Shown: positions 33,584 to 44,825, counted from the stretch's first letter. The stretch is 64,000 nucleotides of DNA from Nocardioides sp. YIM 152315 (GCF_029210375.1 NZ_JARGER010000039.1:29069-93068); one strand, 5' to 3'. Notes: a model not told the origin generated them from the letters alone. Program-made: numbers and translations.

Positions 33584-35815
33584 TCAGGTGCCGCGTCCGG
33601 AGAGGACTGCGCCGATCGTGGGGTAGCTCTCCGCGGAGTAGTCGTCCTTGCGGAGCGCGAGCTGCCAGATCTCGCGCACACCGATCCAGGCGTCACGGAA
33701 GCGGAACCGGCTCGTCGAGGCATCGTGCGAAGGCCGCAGCTCGACCGGCGCCTCCCACACCGCGTGGCCCTGCTGCTCGGCTGCGAGCACCAGCTCGACC
33801 GTCCACATGAGTCCGGTCTCGCGGGAGACGCTCGCGAAGGAACGCGCCCAGGGTCCGTCGACCCAGATGGTCCCCTGGCTGTCCCCGACCGACGAGTGGA
33901 GCATCGCCGAGCGCAACCACCGGAAGACCCGCGACTGCAGCGTCCGGGTCCTGGACCGGGCGACCCGCGAGCCCGGGTGCGCCTTCGAACCGATGGCGAC
34001 CACGACGTCGGGCGGCAGCTCACGGAAGGCGACGAGGTCGGTCAGGCCGAACGGCAGGTCGTCGGCCGTCAGCAACAGCCGCCGGCCCGCGCTGGCGGAG
34101 ACTCCGGTGCGCAGGGCGTTGCCCAGGCCGGGCTCGCTCGAGGTCACGACCAACGAGCACGGGTGTGCCCAGGACTCGGAGATCTCCTGCAGCACCGCCG
34201 CGGTGTCGTCGGTCGAGCCGTTCTCCACGACGATGACCTCGTCGTTGGCCGAGAGCTCGCCCGCGAGGGTCGCCAGGGTCTCGGGGAGGACCTCGGCACC
34301 GTTGCGGGACGGGACGACCACGGAGAGCGCGCGTTCTCCGGCGGTCACGATCGCGGGGTCGCGGGACGCGAGACGACGGCGCTCGCTGCTGCGGACGAAC
34401 GCCGGAAGCGTCGTGAAGCCCCAGACCAGGCCGCCGAGCGCGACTGCGGACAGCAGGCCGAGGCCGGCCACGAGCTCCGAGTAGTAGTAGAGCATCGGCA
34501 TCACGAGCACGGTCGGGACCAGGCCGAACAACAACGTGGGCAACGCGATGGCGGTGGCCGCCCCCATCAGGCGTCGGTGTGGGCCGGGACGCTGCCAGGC
34601 GATCAGGTAGCCGATCACGACGAGCACGATCATCGCGGCGAAGTGCTTCAGGACGTAGAGCCCCTTGGCGAGGTAGAGACGCATCGCCGCGACCGGCTTC
34701 TCGCGCACCTGGTCCAGGTAGAGGTCCTTCATGATCGCGTCGTACTCCGCGCTGGCGACCAGGACGTCCGGATCGACCTCGCGCGCCTTTGCCCACCCGA
34801 ACTCGTCGGACCAGGTGATCCCGAACTCGGAGGGTGCGCCGGTGATCGGTTGCGGGTACGACAGTCCCAGGTACAACGGGTGCCAGGTGCCGTGCGCCGA
34901 CGGCAAGGACTCCGCCGCCTCGGAGAGCAGCGGGTTCCGCGCGTCGTCCACCCGGTCCATGAAGAGCCCCGGAAGCACCATCGCGCCCGCCACCGCGACC
35001 AGGCCGGCACCCGCGGCCACCACGAGACGCAGCCGGCCCCGGGACCAGTTCAGCCACCAGAGGACGCCCACTGCCAGTGCCACCCCGACGCCGGAGAGCG
35101 ACCGCAACAGGTTGCTCGCCGACGCCAGGACGACGAAGAGCACCGACAGCGCGACGAGCGCCCTGAGCCCGAGCCGGCGCGTCGCGACGTAGGTCAGGAG
35201 CACCAGGTTGAGGAACAGCATCGACGCCGCCATGCCGTACAAGGCGTAGACGCGCGTGACGGCCACCTGGTCGGACAGCCCGTACTCCGTGCCGACCAGG
35301 ACGGTGCCCTTGTTCACGAGCCACGTCACCGGCGGGAGCAGCAACATCGCGTAGCCGGCCCGCGCGCGCCGGAACACCCGTGCGACGGTCAGGGGCAGGA
35401 TCAGCAGGGGCAGCGCGCACAGGAGCGCCATCGCCCAGCGCAGGCCCGGGTACGGCGAGTCGGAGCCGGTCAGGTGCGACATCCACGACGCGACCAGGTA
35501 GCTGCCCGGGTCGTCGTCGCCCGCCGCCCGCGTCAGGCCCGTCCCCTCGACGGAGCCGTACCACGATCCGGTGCCGTTCTCCTTCAGGAGGGGGACGCCG
35601 GTCTCACGGTAGGTGTCGTACGTCGCCCGGAGCTCCAGGTCGCGCGCGGGGTGGTACGGGAGGTCGGGCATCGAGAGGACGCCCGCGAACGTGATGAGAC
35701 CGAGGAGAGCACCAGTGAGGAGAAGCAGCACCTGTGTCGCACGAGGCCACGGCGCGTGGCCGCGGCGAGCCTGCCACGCCGACCGACGGATCGGTGCGGA
35801 GAGGTCGGTCGTCAC
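33584..35815 (-). CDS. Polytopic membrane protein with C-terminal GT2 glycosyltransferase domain
   Basis: The 743-residue protein begins with about ten to eleven membrane segments (roughly 28-470). A cytoplasmic family-2 glycosyltransferase domain follows: ALSVVVPSRNGAEVLPETL, then VIVVENGSTDDTAA. At the usual DXD position it reads LLLTADDLPFG. The N-terminal half resembles GT-C-type or DUF2142-like polysaccharide membrane proteins. Its GTG overlaps the rne stop by 4 bp (GTGA). It lies between rne and rplU, which are usually adjacent, so it looks inserted. A role in surface polysaccharide or glycolipid synthesis is inferred. Confidence 0.82.
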   Translation of the reverse strand: MTTDLSAPIRRSAWQARRGHAPWPRATQVLLLLTGALLGLITFAGVLSMPDLPYHPARDLELRATYDTYRETGVPLLKENGTGSWYGSVEGTGLTRAAGDDDPGSYLVASWMSHLTGSDSPYPGLRWAMALLCALPLLILPLTVARVFRRARAGYAMLLLPPVTWLVNKGTVLVGTEYGLSDQVAVTRVYALYGMAASMLFLNLVLLTYVATRRLGLRALVALSVLFVVLASASNLLRSLSGVGVALAVGVLWWLNWSRGRLRLVVAAGAGLVAVAGAMVLPGLFMDRVDDARNPLLSEAAESLPSAHGTWHPLYLGLSYPQPITGAPSEFGITWSDEFGWAKAREVDPDVLVASAEYDAIMKDLYLDQVREKPVAAMRLYLAKGLYVLKHFAAMIVLVVIGYLIAWQRPGPHRRLMGAATAIALPTLLFGLVPTVLVMPMLYYYSELVAGLGLLSAVALGGLVWGFTTLPAFVRSSERRRLASRDPAIVTAGERALSVVVPSRNGAEVLPETLATLAGELSANDEVIVVENGSTDDTAAVLQEISESWAHPCSLVVTSSEPGLGNALRTGVSASAGRRLLLTADDLPFGLTDLVAFRELPPDVVVAIGSKAHPGSRVARSRTRTLQSRVFRWLRSAMLHSSVGDSQGTIWVDGPWARSFASVSRETGLMWTVELVLAAEQQGHAVWEAPVELRPSHDASTSRFRFRDAWIGVREIWQLALRKDDYSAESYPTIGAVLSGRGT

Positions 35816-38800
35816 CGCTTGCGGGTGCCCTTCTTCTTGATCGGGACGTGCTCGACGTGCGGCGGCTCCTCCTCCGCCGCGGCGCCGGGCTCGGCGTCGC
35901 CGGTGCCGGGCTCGACCGCGCCGTCCGTCGGGGGCGCGCCGACGCTGCCCACGGCTCCCGGAGGCGCCGTCAGGGCCGCGTCGACCTTGGCATCCGTGTC
36001 CTCCGTGGCATCCGTGGCCTCCGCGCCGTCGGCCGGTGGTCCGGCCGGGCGGCTGGCCCGACGCCCGCGACTACGGGTCACCACCTTGGGCGGCTCCGGC
36101 GCGGCCTCCGGCTGGGCCGCCGGCTCGACGCTCTGCTCGGGTGCGGGGGTCTCGACCGGCTCGGCCACCGGCTCGACGACCGGATCCGGCTCCTCGGCCA
36201 CCGGCTCGGGAGCGGCGGCCGGGCGGCTCGCGGCGCGCCGGCTCCGGGAGCGCGTGGTCACCTTCGGCGCCTCGGGCTCGGCCTGCTCGGCTGCAGGAGC
36301 CTCGACCGCCTCGACCACCGGCTCGGGCGCCGGCTCGGCGTCCGGCTCGGGCTCGGGCTCCGGCTCCGGCTCCGGCTCCGGGCGGGCCATGGCGGCGACG
36401 TCCTTGGGCGAGGGCGGCTTCGGCGCGGCCCCGTTCCCGCCGCCGTTCCCGCCGTCCTGGTCCTGACCGCGTCCCCGGCCCCGACCGCGGCGACCGCGAC
36501 GCGGCTCCTCGTCGGAGCCCTTCGGCTCCACGGGAGCGTCGTGGACGACCACTCCTCTGCCCTGGCAGTGCGGGCAGTTCTCGCTGAACGCCTCGAGCAG
36601 ACCGGTGCCGATCCGCTTCCGGGTCATCTGGACCAGGCCGAGCGACGTGACCTCGGCGACCTGGTGCCGGGTCCGGTCCCGGCCCAGGCACTCGACGAGG
36701 CGCCGCAGCACGAGGTCGCGGTTGGACTCGAGGACCATGTCGATGAAGTCGACGACGATGATGCCGCCGATGTCGCGCAGCCGGAGCTGGCGCACGATCT
36801 CCTCGGCCGCCTCGAGGTTGTTCTTGGTGACGGTCTCCTCGAGGTTGCCCCCGGAGCCGGTGAACTTGCCCGTGTTGACGTCGACGACCGTCATCGCCTC
36901 GGTGCGGTCGATGATCAGCGAGCCGCCGGACGGCAGCCAGACCTTGCGGTCCAGCCCCTTGGAGATCTGCTCGTCGATGCGGTACTCCGCGAAGACGTCG
37001 GCCTTGCCTCCTCGGCCGTCCGGGCCGGGGTCGTAGCGCTCGAGGCGCTCCTCGAGGTCGGGCGCGACGTGCGCGACGTACCCCTGAACCGTGTCCCAGG
37101 CGTCGTCGCCCTGGATGACCAGCTTGGAGAAGTCCTCGGTGAAGAGGTCGCGGACGACCTTGAGCGTGAGGTCCGGCTCGCCGTACAGCAGCTGCGGGGC
37201 GCTGCCCCGGGCCTTGCCCTCGATGTCCTCCCAGCGGGCCTTGAGGCGCTCGACGTCCCGGGTCAGCTCGTCCTCGCTCGCGCCCTCGGCCGCGGTGCGC
37301 ACGATGACCCCGGCGGAGTCGGGGACGATCTCCTTGAGCAGGGTCTTCAGGCGGTTGCGCTCGGTGTCCGGGAGCTTGCGGGAGATGCCGCTCGTGGTGC
37401 CGTCGGGCACGTAGACCAGGAAGCGGCCGGCCAGGCTGATCTGGCTGGTGAGTCGCGCGCCCTTGTGCCCGACCGGGTCCTTGGTGACCTGCACGAGCAC
37501 GGTCTGACCGGAGGAGAGCACCGACTCGATCTTGCGGGGCTGGCCGTCCTTGTGGCCGAGCGCGGACCAGTTGACCTCGCCGGCGTAGAGGACCGCGTTG
37601 CGGCCCTTCCCGATGTCGATGAACGCCGCCTCCATCGAGGGCAGCACGTTCTGCACCCGACCGAGGTAGACGTTGCCGATCAGCGAGGTCTGGGACTCAC
37701 GGGCCACGTAGTGCTCGACGAGCACGCGGTCCTCGAGCACGCCGATCTGGGTGAGCTCTTCGCGCTGCCGGACCACCATCACGCGGTCGACGGACTCACG
37801 GCGAGCCAGGAACTCGGCCTCGCTGACGATCGGGGCCCGGCGGCGGCCGGCCTCGCGACCCTCGCGACGGCGCTGCTTCTTCGCCTCGAGGCGGGTGGAG
37901 CCGGTGACCGCCGTGATCTCGTCCTCGACGGAGCGCTTGGAGCGCACCCGCGTGACGGTGTTCTCCGGGTCGTCGGCGGCGTCGCCGCCTTCCTCCCCCG
38001 CGCGACGGCGGCGGCGCCGGCGGCGCGAGGACGAGCTCTCGCCCTGCCCCTCCTCCGCCCCGGACGCGTCGGCGGACTCGTCGTCCTCGGTGGCCTCGGT
38101 GTCGCCGTCGTCGCCCTCGGCGCCGGAGTCGCCGGACTTGCGACGGCGACGTCCACCGCGGCGGCGCCGGCGTCGGCCGGACCCGGCGCCCTCCCCGGCC
38201 TGCTCGGCGCTCTCGCCCTCCGCGGAGACCTCCCCCGCGGACTCCTCGGCAGCGTCCTTGGCGGCGTCCTTGGCGGCGTCCTCGACGGCAGGTGCCTCGG
38301 TGTCGGCCTGCTTCTTGGCGGACGGCTTCCTGGTGGCCGGCTTCTTGGCCGTCGTCTTCTTCTTCGGCTTCTCCGCAGCGGCCTCGTCGGCGGGCGGCTC
38401 CGTGCCCTCGGCCGGGGTCTCGTCCGCCGCCGCGGCGGTCTTGCGCGTACGCCGCGCGGGCGTCTTCTTCGTGGTCTCGGGCGCCTGGAAGAGCAGCGCG
38501 GTCCCGCTGCCCTGCTCGCCCTGCTCGCCCTGCTCGCTCGGCGCGACCGGGTCGCCGTGAGGCCCCTCGGTCGCCTCGGTCTCCACGACCTCGACCGCGG
38601 CAGCCTTCTTCGCGGGCGCCTTCTTGGCGGCGGCCTTCTTGGCGGTCGCCTTCTTGGCCGGCGCCTTCTTGGCGGCGGCCTTCTTCGCCGGCGCCTCGAC
38701 GCCGAGGTCGAGCGTCTCGTCGGCCGCCGGGGCGTCGGCGGCCTTCTTCGTGGTCTTCTTCGCGGTGGTCTTCTTCGCGGTCGCCTTCTTGGCCGGCGCC

Positions 38801-38901
38801 TTCTTCGCGGCGGCCTTCTTCGGCGGCTCGGCCGGCTGCTCCGCCGGCTGGGTGGGCTGCTCGCCGCTCTCGGCGGGCGTGCTGGTGGGCTCGTCGGCCA
38901 T
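35812..38901 (-). CDS. rne: Ribonuclease E/G family endoribonuclease
   Basis: A 1029-residue RNA-decay enzyme. The catalytic core sits in the middle: S1 domain (VYLGRVQNVLPSMEAAFIDI, about residue 425), catalytic aspartates in VVDVNTGKF (about 670) and GGIIVVDFIDM (about 717), and the zinc link CPHC (about 775). The N-terminal ~150 residues are histone-H1-like Lys/Ala/Pro repeats (KKAPAKKATAKK) in two blocks, followed by an acidic and arginine-rich stretch. The C-terminus is a Pro/Glu/Ala tail with RSRGRRA motifs. These flanks are probably RNA- and protein-binding. ATG at 38901. It translationally couples to the downstream glycosyltransferase. Confidence 0.95.
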   Translation of the reverse strand: MADEPTSTPAESGEQPTQPAEQPAEPPKKAAAKKAPAKKATAKKTTAKKTTKKAADAPAADETLDLGVEAPAKKAAAKKAPAKKATAKKAAAKKAPAKKAAAVEVVETEATEGPHGDPVAPSEQGEQGEQGSGTALLFQAPETTKKTPARRTRKTAAAADETPAEGTEPPADEAAAEKPKKKTTAKKPATRKPSAKKQADTEAPAVEDAAKDAAKDAAEESAGEVSAEGESAEQAGEGAGSGRRRRRRGGRRRRKSGDSGAEGDDGDTEATEDDESADASGAEEGQGESSSSRRRRRRRRAGEEGGDAADDPENTVTRVRSKRSVEDEITAVTGSTRLEAKKQRRREGREAGRRRAPIVSEAEFLARRESVDRVMVVRQREELTQIGVLEDRVLVEHYVARESQTSLIGNVYLGRVQNVLPSMEAAFIDIGKGRNAVLYAGEVNWSALGHKDGQPRKIESVLSSGQTVLVQVTKDPVGHKGARLTSQISLAGRFLVYVPDGTTSGISRKLPDTERNRLKTLLKEIVPDSAGVIVRTAAEGASEDELTRDVERLKARWEDIEGKARGSAPQLLYGEPDLTLKVVRDLFTEDFSKLVIQGDDAWDTVQGYVAHVAPDLEERLERYDPGPDGRGGKADVFAEYRIDEQISKGLDRKVWLPSGGSLIIDRTEAMTVVDVNTGKFTGSGGNLEETVTKNNLEAAEEIVRQLRLRDIGGIIVVDFIDMVLESNRDLVLRRLVECLGRDRTRHQVAEVTSLGLVQMTRKRIGTGLLEAFSENCPHCQGRGVVVHDAPVEPKGSDEEPRRGRRGRGRGRGQDQDGGNGGGNGAAPKPPSPKDVAAMARPEPEPEPEPEPEPDAEPAPEPVVEAVEAPAAEQAEPEAPKVTTRSRSRRAASRPAAAPEPVAEEPDPVVEPVAEPVETPAPEQSVEPAAQPEAAPEPPKVVTRSRGRRASRPAGPPADGAEATDATEDTDAKVDAALTAPPGAVGSVGAPPTDGAVEPGTGDAEPGAAAEEEPPHVEHVPIKKKGTRKR

Positions 38902-39248
38902 CTGGTGCACTCCTAGCGCCCGCCGTCTCGAGGCGGGCGGTCCGACGCCGCTCGCCCGAGTACCCAAGGCGAGTGACGCAAAGCCTTCGTGTGGCGGCGA
39001 CACCCTCCGCTGCGCGTCACCACAGGACAACGGGCGTCACCTGCCGCGGTCGCTGGGCCCGGTCCGGGTGGACCTGGTGGCGGGTCTCTGTCACCGACCT
39101 GCCGGCCGCGTCGCGGTCTGGCGACGATCGCGTCTCGTGGTGTGCCGGGCCACGCGGGACCGGCGAGAACGTCGTCGTGTCGTTCCGAACAGGTTGTCCG
39201 GATCAACCACGGCGAGTATCGCACACGAGTGGCCGAGACCCCGCACCG
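38902..39248 (-). other. rne leader region
   Basis: No supported gene lies between the DUF2344 stop and the rne start. Read on the minus strand, a 7-bp GCCCGCC/GGCGGGC hairpin with a GTCTCGA-type loop sits at 38918-38940, just before the rne ATG. RNase E genes in other bacteria have long autoregulatory leaders, so this 340-bp region may control rne expression; that is inference. Confidence 0.5.
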
Positions 39249-39959
39249 TCAGCTCGACAGCGGGTCGCCGACCGTCCCGGTCGACTCGTCCAGGGGCCCC
39301 TGGGCGAGGCGGGTGAGCAGCGGCGCGCCCGCCGGGTCGAGGCCGGCGACGGAGGCGAGTCCGGAGAGCACGTCGTCGGGCCGCACCGCGGGCACGCCGT
39401 GCCGCAGCACCAGGTCCAGCCGCGCGCCCGCGGGGCGATCGACCGCGGAGAGCGCGACGACGGCGGCCCGGCAGTCGAACTCGCGCAGACCCTTCTTCGT
39501 CATCCGCTCCACGGACACGGCGTCGGCGGCGAGGAACGCGGCCACCGCGTCGTGGGTGGTGGCAGGGTCGGCGTCGAGGTCGATCAGCCAGTGGCTTCCC
39601 TGGAGCAGGTCGGCCAGCGCCCCGCCGGGGGACTGGACGACGTCGATCACGTCGAGGCCGTCCGGGAGCGCCTCTTCCAGCCGGGTGCGGATGACCGCGG
39701 GATCGACGACCTCGGCGAGGGCGATCTCGAGGTACTCCGCCTCGCTGGCGGCCCCGGTCGGCGCCGCACCGGCGTACGAGATGCGCGGATGCGGGTTGAA
39801 GCCGGACGAGTAGGCCATCGGCACCCGGGCCCGGAAGATCGCCCGCTCGAACGCCCGGCTGAAGTCCCGGTGGCTGGTGAAGCGGAGTCGTCCACGCTTC
39901 GCGTAGCGGATCCGCAGCCGCTGGACGGGAGGAGCCTGCTGCTCGGGCTGGTCGCGCAC
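39249..39959 (-). CDS. TIGR03936/DUF2344 radical-SAM-linked protein
   Basis: The 236-residue protein shows LRIRYAKRGRLRFTSHRDF, ERAIFRARVPMAYSSGFNPH and a long C-terminal alpha/beta part, typical of the DUF2344 family. The family is nearly always beside, or fused to, the TIGR03960-type radical SAM protein (here 42605-44593) and precedes RNase E. The function is unknown; a role in tRNA or RNA modification has been suggested by context only. GTG start at 39959. Confidence 0.9.
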   Translation of the reverse strand: MRDQPEQQAPPVQRLRIRYAKRGRLRFTSHRDFSRAFERAIFRARVPMAYSSGFNPHPRISYAGAAPTGAASEAEYLEIALAEVVDPAVIRTRLEEALPDGLDVIDVVQSPGGALADLLQGSHWLIDLDADPATTHDAVAAFLAADAVSVERMTKKGLREFDCRAAVVALSAVDRPAGARLDLVLRHGVPAVRPDDVLSGLASVAGLDPAGAPLLTRLAQGPLDESTGTVGDPLSS

Positions 39960-39983
39960 GGACCAACCGTAAGCCGGGCGGGG

Positions 39984-41186
39984 TCAGGGCAGGGCGGCGC
40001 CCTTCATCTGTGGGGAGGCGTACACGTTCGTGATCCGGACGCCGTCGAGCCAGTCGGTCAGGCGCGCGGCCTCGGCATCGAGCGCGGCGCGACCCTCGGA
40101 CCCGACGTCCTCGCGCAGCACGGGCACGACGACCCCGGCGGGGTCCTGCACCCAGCAGCCCACGATCCGGCCGTCCCACCAGGCGGTGTGACCGGCGTTG
40201 CCGTTGGTGTCGAAGAGGTACGGCGCGTGCGACGCGTCGAGGTAGAACGATCGCCCCCGCCAGCCCATCACGGTCGGGTCGAGCGTCGGCAGCAGCGCGC
40301 CCCACGGCTCGACCGGCGCGACCGGGTCGACGTCGTCGGGCAGCACCCAGCCCGTCGCGTCGCCCTCGAGCGCGACCTCGACCGCGCCGACCTCGGCGAG
40401 CGCCTTGCGCACCGCCGTCTTGGTGGAGCCGAGCCACCACACGATGTCGGCCTCGGTGCCGGGACCGAACGTGAAGAGCCACCGGCGCACCAGCTCGGCG
40501 TAGCCGGCCTCCGCGGACCACGGCTCGGGGACGTCGCCGAGCCATGCGTCGGTCGTGGTCCACGTGGGCAGGTTGCGCCGCCAGTGCCCGGCGTTGGTCG
40601 CGCGCACGAGCCGGCCCTCGGCGGCCAGGGTGCCGACCACCCACCGCCCGATCGGGAAGTCGCCTCCCCACTTCTTGCTCGGGTCGCCGAGGGTGAAGCG
40701 GCCCTCCAGCTCGGGCACCAGCTCCCGCACCTGGGCCGTGGTCCGCGGCACCCCGTCACCGAGCAGGTCGAGGACGTCGTCGAAGGCCCGCGCGATCCAG
40801 GCGTCGGCGTCGGCGGCGATCCCCGCGCCGACGACCCGCTTCCCGAGCTGGGCGCGCTGCTGGGCGGCCACGCGCGCCGACGCGCTCGCCCAGGCGGCGG
40901 GCAGCAGATCGCGCGGAAACACGAAGAGCGTGCGGCGCATCGCGAGCTGCTTGACGAGTGAGCGGTCGTCGTAGAGCGCCCGCTCCACGTCGTCGACGGC
41001 GAGTCGGTCCACCCGTGCCCACAGCGACAAGTGGACCGTGGCCGCCTCGGTGGCGTGCAGCACGGTCATGGCCCGAGTGGCCGCCAGCGCGTCGGCGTAC
41101 CGCTCCCCGGAGGCCAGGCCGTGGCGCCGGGCGAGCCGGCTGCGGCGTTCGACGTCACTGACCGGGCGCATGTGACCGATTCTCAT
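39984..41186 (-). CDS. Winged-helix HTH_42 (AlkZ/YcaQ-like) protein
   Basis: A 400-residue protein of the HTH_42 superfamily that includes the DNA glycosylases AlkZ and YcaQ, which unhook interstrand crosslinks. Recognisable parts are LARRHGLASGERYADALAAT, MRRTLFVFPRDLLPAAW, and the C-terminal GWRGRSFYLDASHAPYLFD and HTAWWDGRIVGCW. The motif QxQ or QxD used by characterised members appears replaced by H-A-T (residues 44-46, VLHATEAAT), so its chemistry may differ. ATG at 41186 or 41171. Divergent from an MFS transporter. Confidence 0.85.
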   Translation of the reverse strand: MRIGHMRPVSDVERRSRLARRHGLASGERYADALAATRAMTVLHATEAATVHLSLWARVDRLAVDDVERALYDDRSLVKQLAMRRTLFVFPRDLLPAAWASASARVAAQQRAQLGKRVVGAGIAADADAWIARAFDDVLDLLGDGVPRTTAQVRELVPELEGRFTLGDPSKKWGGDFPIGRWVVGTLAAEGRLVRATNAGHWRRNLPTWTTTDAWLGDVPEPWSAEAGYAELVRRWLFTFGPGTEADIVWWLGSTKTAVRKALAEVGAVEVALEGDATGWVLPDDVDPVAPVEPWGALLPTLDPTVMGWRGRSFYLDASHAPYLFDTNGNAGHTAWWDGRIVGCWVQDPAGVVVPVLREDVGSEGRAALDAEAARLTDWLDGVRITNVYASPQMKGAALP

Positions 41187-41237
41187 ATGCCAGAGCCTGC
41201 CGAAGACCACCGACAGGCCTGCTGAGAGCATCGGGCG

Positions 41238-42455
41238 GTGAGCACCTCCTCGCGGCGCGCGGTCATCCTCGTGCTGGTCGGCATCGTCCTCGTCTCCCTC
41301 AACCTGCGACCCGCCGCCGTCAGCGTCGGCCCGGTGCTGGCCGAGGTGCGGGACGCGTTCTCGATGAGCGGCCCCACGGCCGGCCTCCTCACGTCGCTGC
41401 CGGTGATCGCGTTCGCGCTCTTCGGGGCGCTGGCGCCGGCCGCAGCCCACCGCATCGGCGTGCACCGGGTGACGCTGTGCGCCCTGGTCGCGGTGGTCCT
41501 CGGGCTGACCGGGCGCGCAGTCACGCAGAGCGAGGCGCTGTTCCTCCTGCTCTCACTCCTCGCGCTCGCGGGCATGGCGATGGCGAACGTGCTCATGCCG
41601 TCGCTGGTGAAGCTGCACTTCCCCGACCGCATCGGCCTGATGACGGCGATCTACACGACCGCGCTGTCGACGGGCCTCACGGCCGCGCTGATGCTGACGG
41701 TGCCGATCTCCGACGCGCTCGGCGGCTGGCGGTGGGGGCTGGGCGCGTGGGCGCTGGTCGCCGCGGTCGCCGCCCTCCCGTGGATCGGGCTGGCCGCGCA
41801 CGACCGGAACCTCGAGACCACGCCGAGGACGATCTCCTTCCGCGACGTCGCGCGCACCCGCCTCGGCGGCGCGATGGCGCTCTTCTTCGGCCTCCAGTCG
41901 CTCCAGGCCTACGCGATCTTCGGCTGGTTCGCGCAGCTGTGGCGGGACAGCGGGTACGGCGCGACCGCGGCCGGCGTGCTCGCGGGCCTGGTCGCCGGGA
42001 CCTCGATCCCGCTGTCGCTGTGGCTGCCGAACGTGCTGGCCCGGTCGGTCACCCCGTCGCGGGTGCTCTTCGTTGTCATCGGCACCTACCCGGTCGGGTA
42101 CGTCGGCCTGATGGTCGCGCCGTACTCGCTCGCGCCGCTGTGGGCGGTCGTCGTCGGCGTCGGCACGGTGACCTTCCCGCTGATCCTCACCCTGATCGGG
42201 CTGCGCGCGCGGACCCCGCAGGGCACGGCCGCCCTCTCCGCCTTCACCCAGTCAGCGGGCTACCTGATCGCCGTCGCCGGGCCGTTCGCGATCGGCGTCG
42301 TGCACGACGCCACCGGGGGCTGGGACCTGCCGCTGGCGCTCATGCTGCTGCTCGCGCTGCCGCTCTTCGTGCTCGCGGCGTACGTCACGCGACCGATCTA
42401 CGTGGAGGACCAGCTGGCGCCGGCCTCGAAGGATGCCTCCGGGGTGCGCCGGTAG
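41238..42455 (+). CDS. CynX/NimT-family MFS transporter
   Basis: The 405-residue inner-membrane protein has about 12 transmembrane segments and the subfamily start VSLNLRPAAVSVGPVLAEV. Relatives are linked to cyanate (CynX) or 2-nitroimidazole (NimT) transport, but substrates are mostly unknown. GTG start. Divergent from the AlkZ-like gene with about 50 bp between them, so the two may share control. Confidence 0.87.
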   Translation: MSTSSRRAVILVLVGIVLVSLNLRPAAVSVGPVLAEVRDAFSMSGPTAGLLTSLPVIAFALFGALAPAAAHRIGVHRVTLCALVAVVLGLTGRAVTQSEALFLLLSLLALAGMAMANVLMPSLVKLHFPDRIGLMTAIYTTALSTGLTAALMLTVPISDALGGWRWGLGAWALVAAVAALPWIGLAAHDRNLETTPRTISFRDVARTRLGGAMALFFGLQSLQAYAIFGWFAQLWRDSGYGATAAGVLAGLVAGTSIPLSLWLPNVLARSVTPSRVLFVVIGTYPVGYVGLMVAPYSLAPLWAVVVGVGTVTFPLILTLIGLRARTPQGTAALSAFTQSAGYLIAVAGPFAIGVVHDATGGWDLPLALMLLLALPLFVLAAYVTRPIYVEDQLAPASKDASGVRR

Positions 42456-42484
42456 CGGCCCCGGCGGGTGTCTGGTGGCCGCGT

Positions 42485-42568
42485 TTCATCAAGGGATGAA
42501 GGCGGTGCCCCGCCTACCTCGCCGAACTCGTCGAGGCAAGCGCGGTTTCACCTTCATCCCTTGATGAA
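42485..42568. terminator. Nested inverted repeat between convergent genes
   Basis: TTCATCAAGGGATGAAGG (42485-42502) is an exact inverted copy of 42551-42568, separated by 48 bp. Each arm also contains its own TTCATC/GATGAA palindrome, so either one large or two small hairpins can form. The position between the MFS stop and the convergent radical SAM stop (42605) supports a bidirectional terminator. Confidence 0.65.
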
Positions 42569-42604
42569 GCCACCGGCACCGGCTCCGAGCCCGGGACTCG
42601 CAGC

Positions 42605-44593
<1,989 letters not shown>

Positions 44594-44666
44594 GCAGCTA
44601 CCTCGCAGGGATCGACGCTTGGGGAACGATCAAGGGTACGACGGTCCCGGGCGCGAGACCGAACCC

Positions 44667-44825
44667 TCAGTCGTGGCCGGTCGACAGCTCCTCGAGCGCG
44701 CTGCGGGCCACGACCAGCTCCTCCTGGGCCAGCGTGATCAGATCCTCGAGCCCTGCGGCGCCGTACCGGTTGGCGACGTGCTGCACGGCGTCGACGATCT
44801 CGGGCTCGTAGTCACGGTCCGTCAT
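44667..44825 (-). CDS. Small acidic hypothetical protein, 52 residues
   Basis: The ATG (44825) is preceded by GGATGGAG. The predicted product, beginning MTDRDYEPEIVDAVQHVANR, is acidic and wholly helical in appearance, with no signal peptide. I do not recognise a named family. Codon use is coding-like and nothing else occupies this interval. It lies between the radical SAM gene and the divergent flippase gene. Confidence 0.5.
   Translation of the reverse strand: MTDRDYEPEIVDAVQHVANRYGAAGLEDLITLAQEELVVARSALEELSTGHD

Noticed and set aside
38913..39224. Possible 103-residue leader peptide gene upstream of rne
   Set aside because: No ribosome binding site, Pro/Arg/Gly-rich composition typical of non-coding GC-rich DNA, and it covers the rne hairpin.
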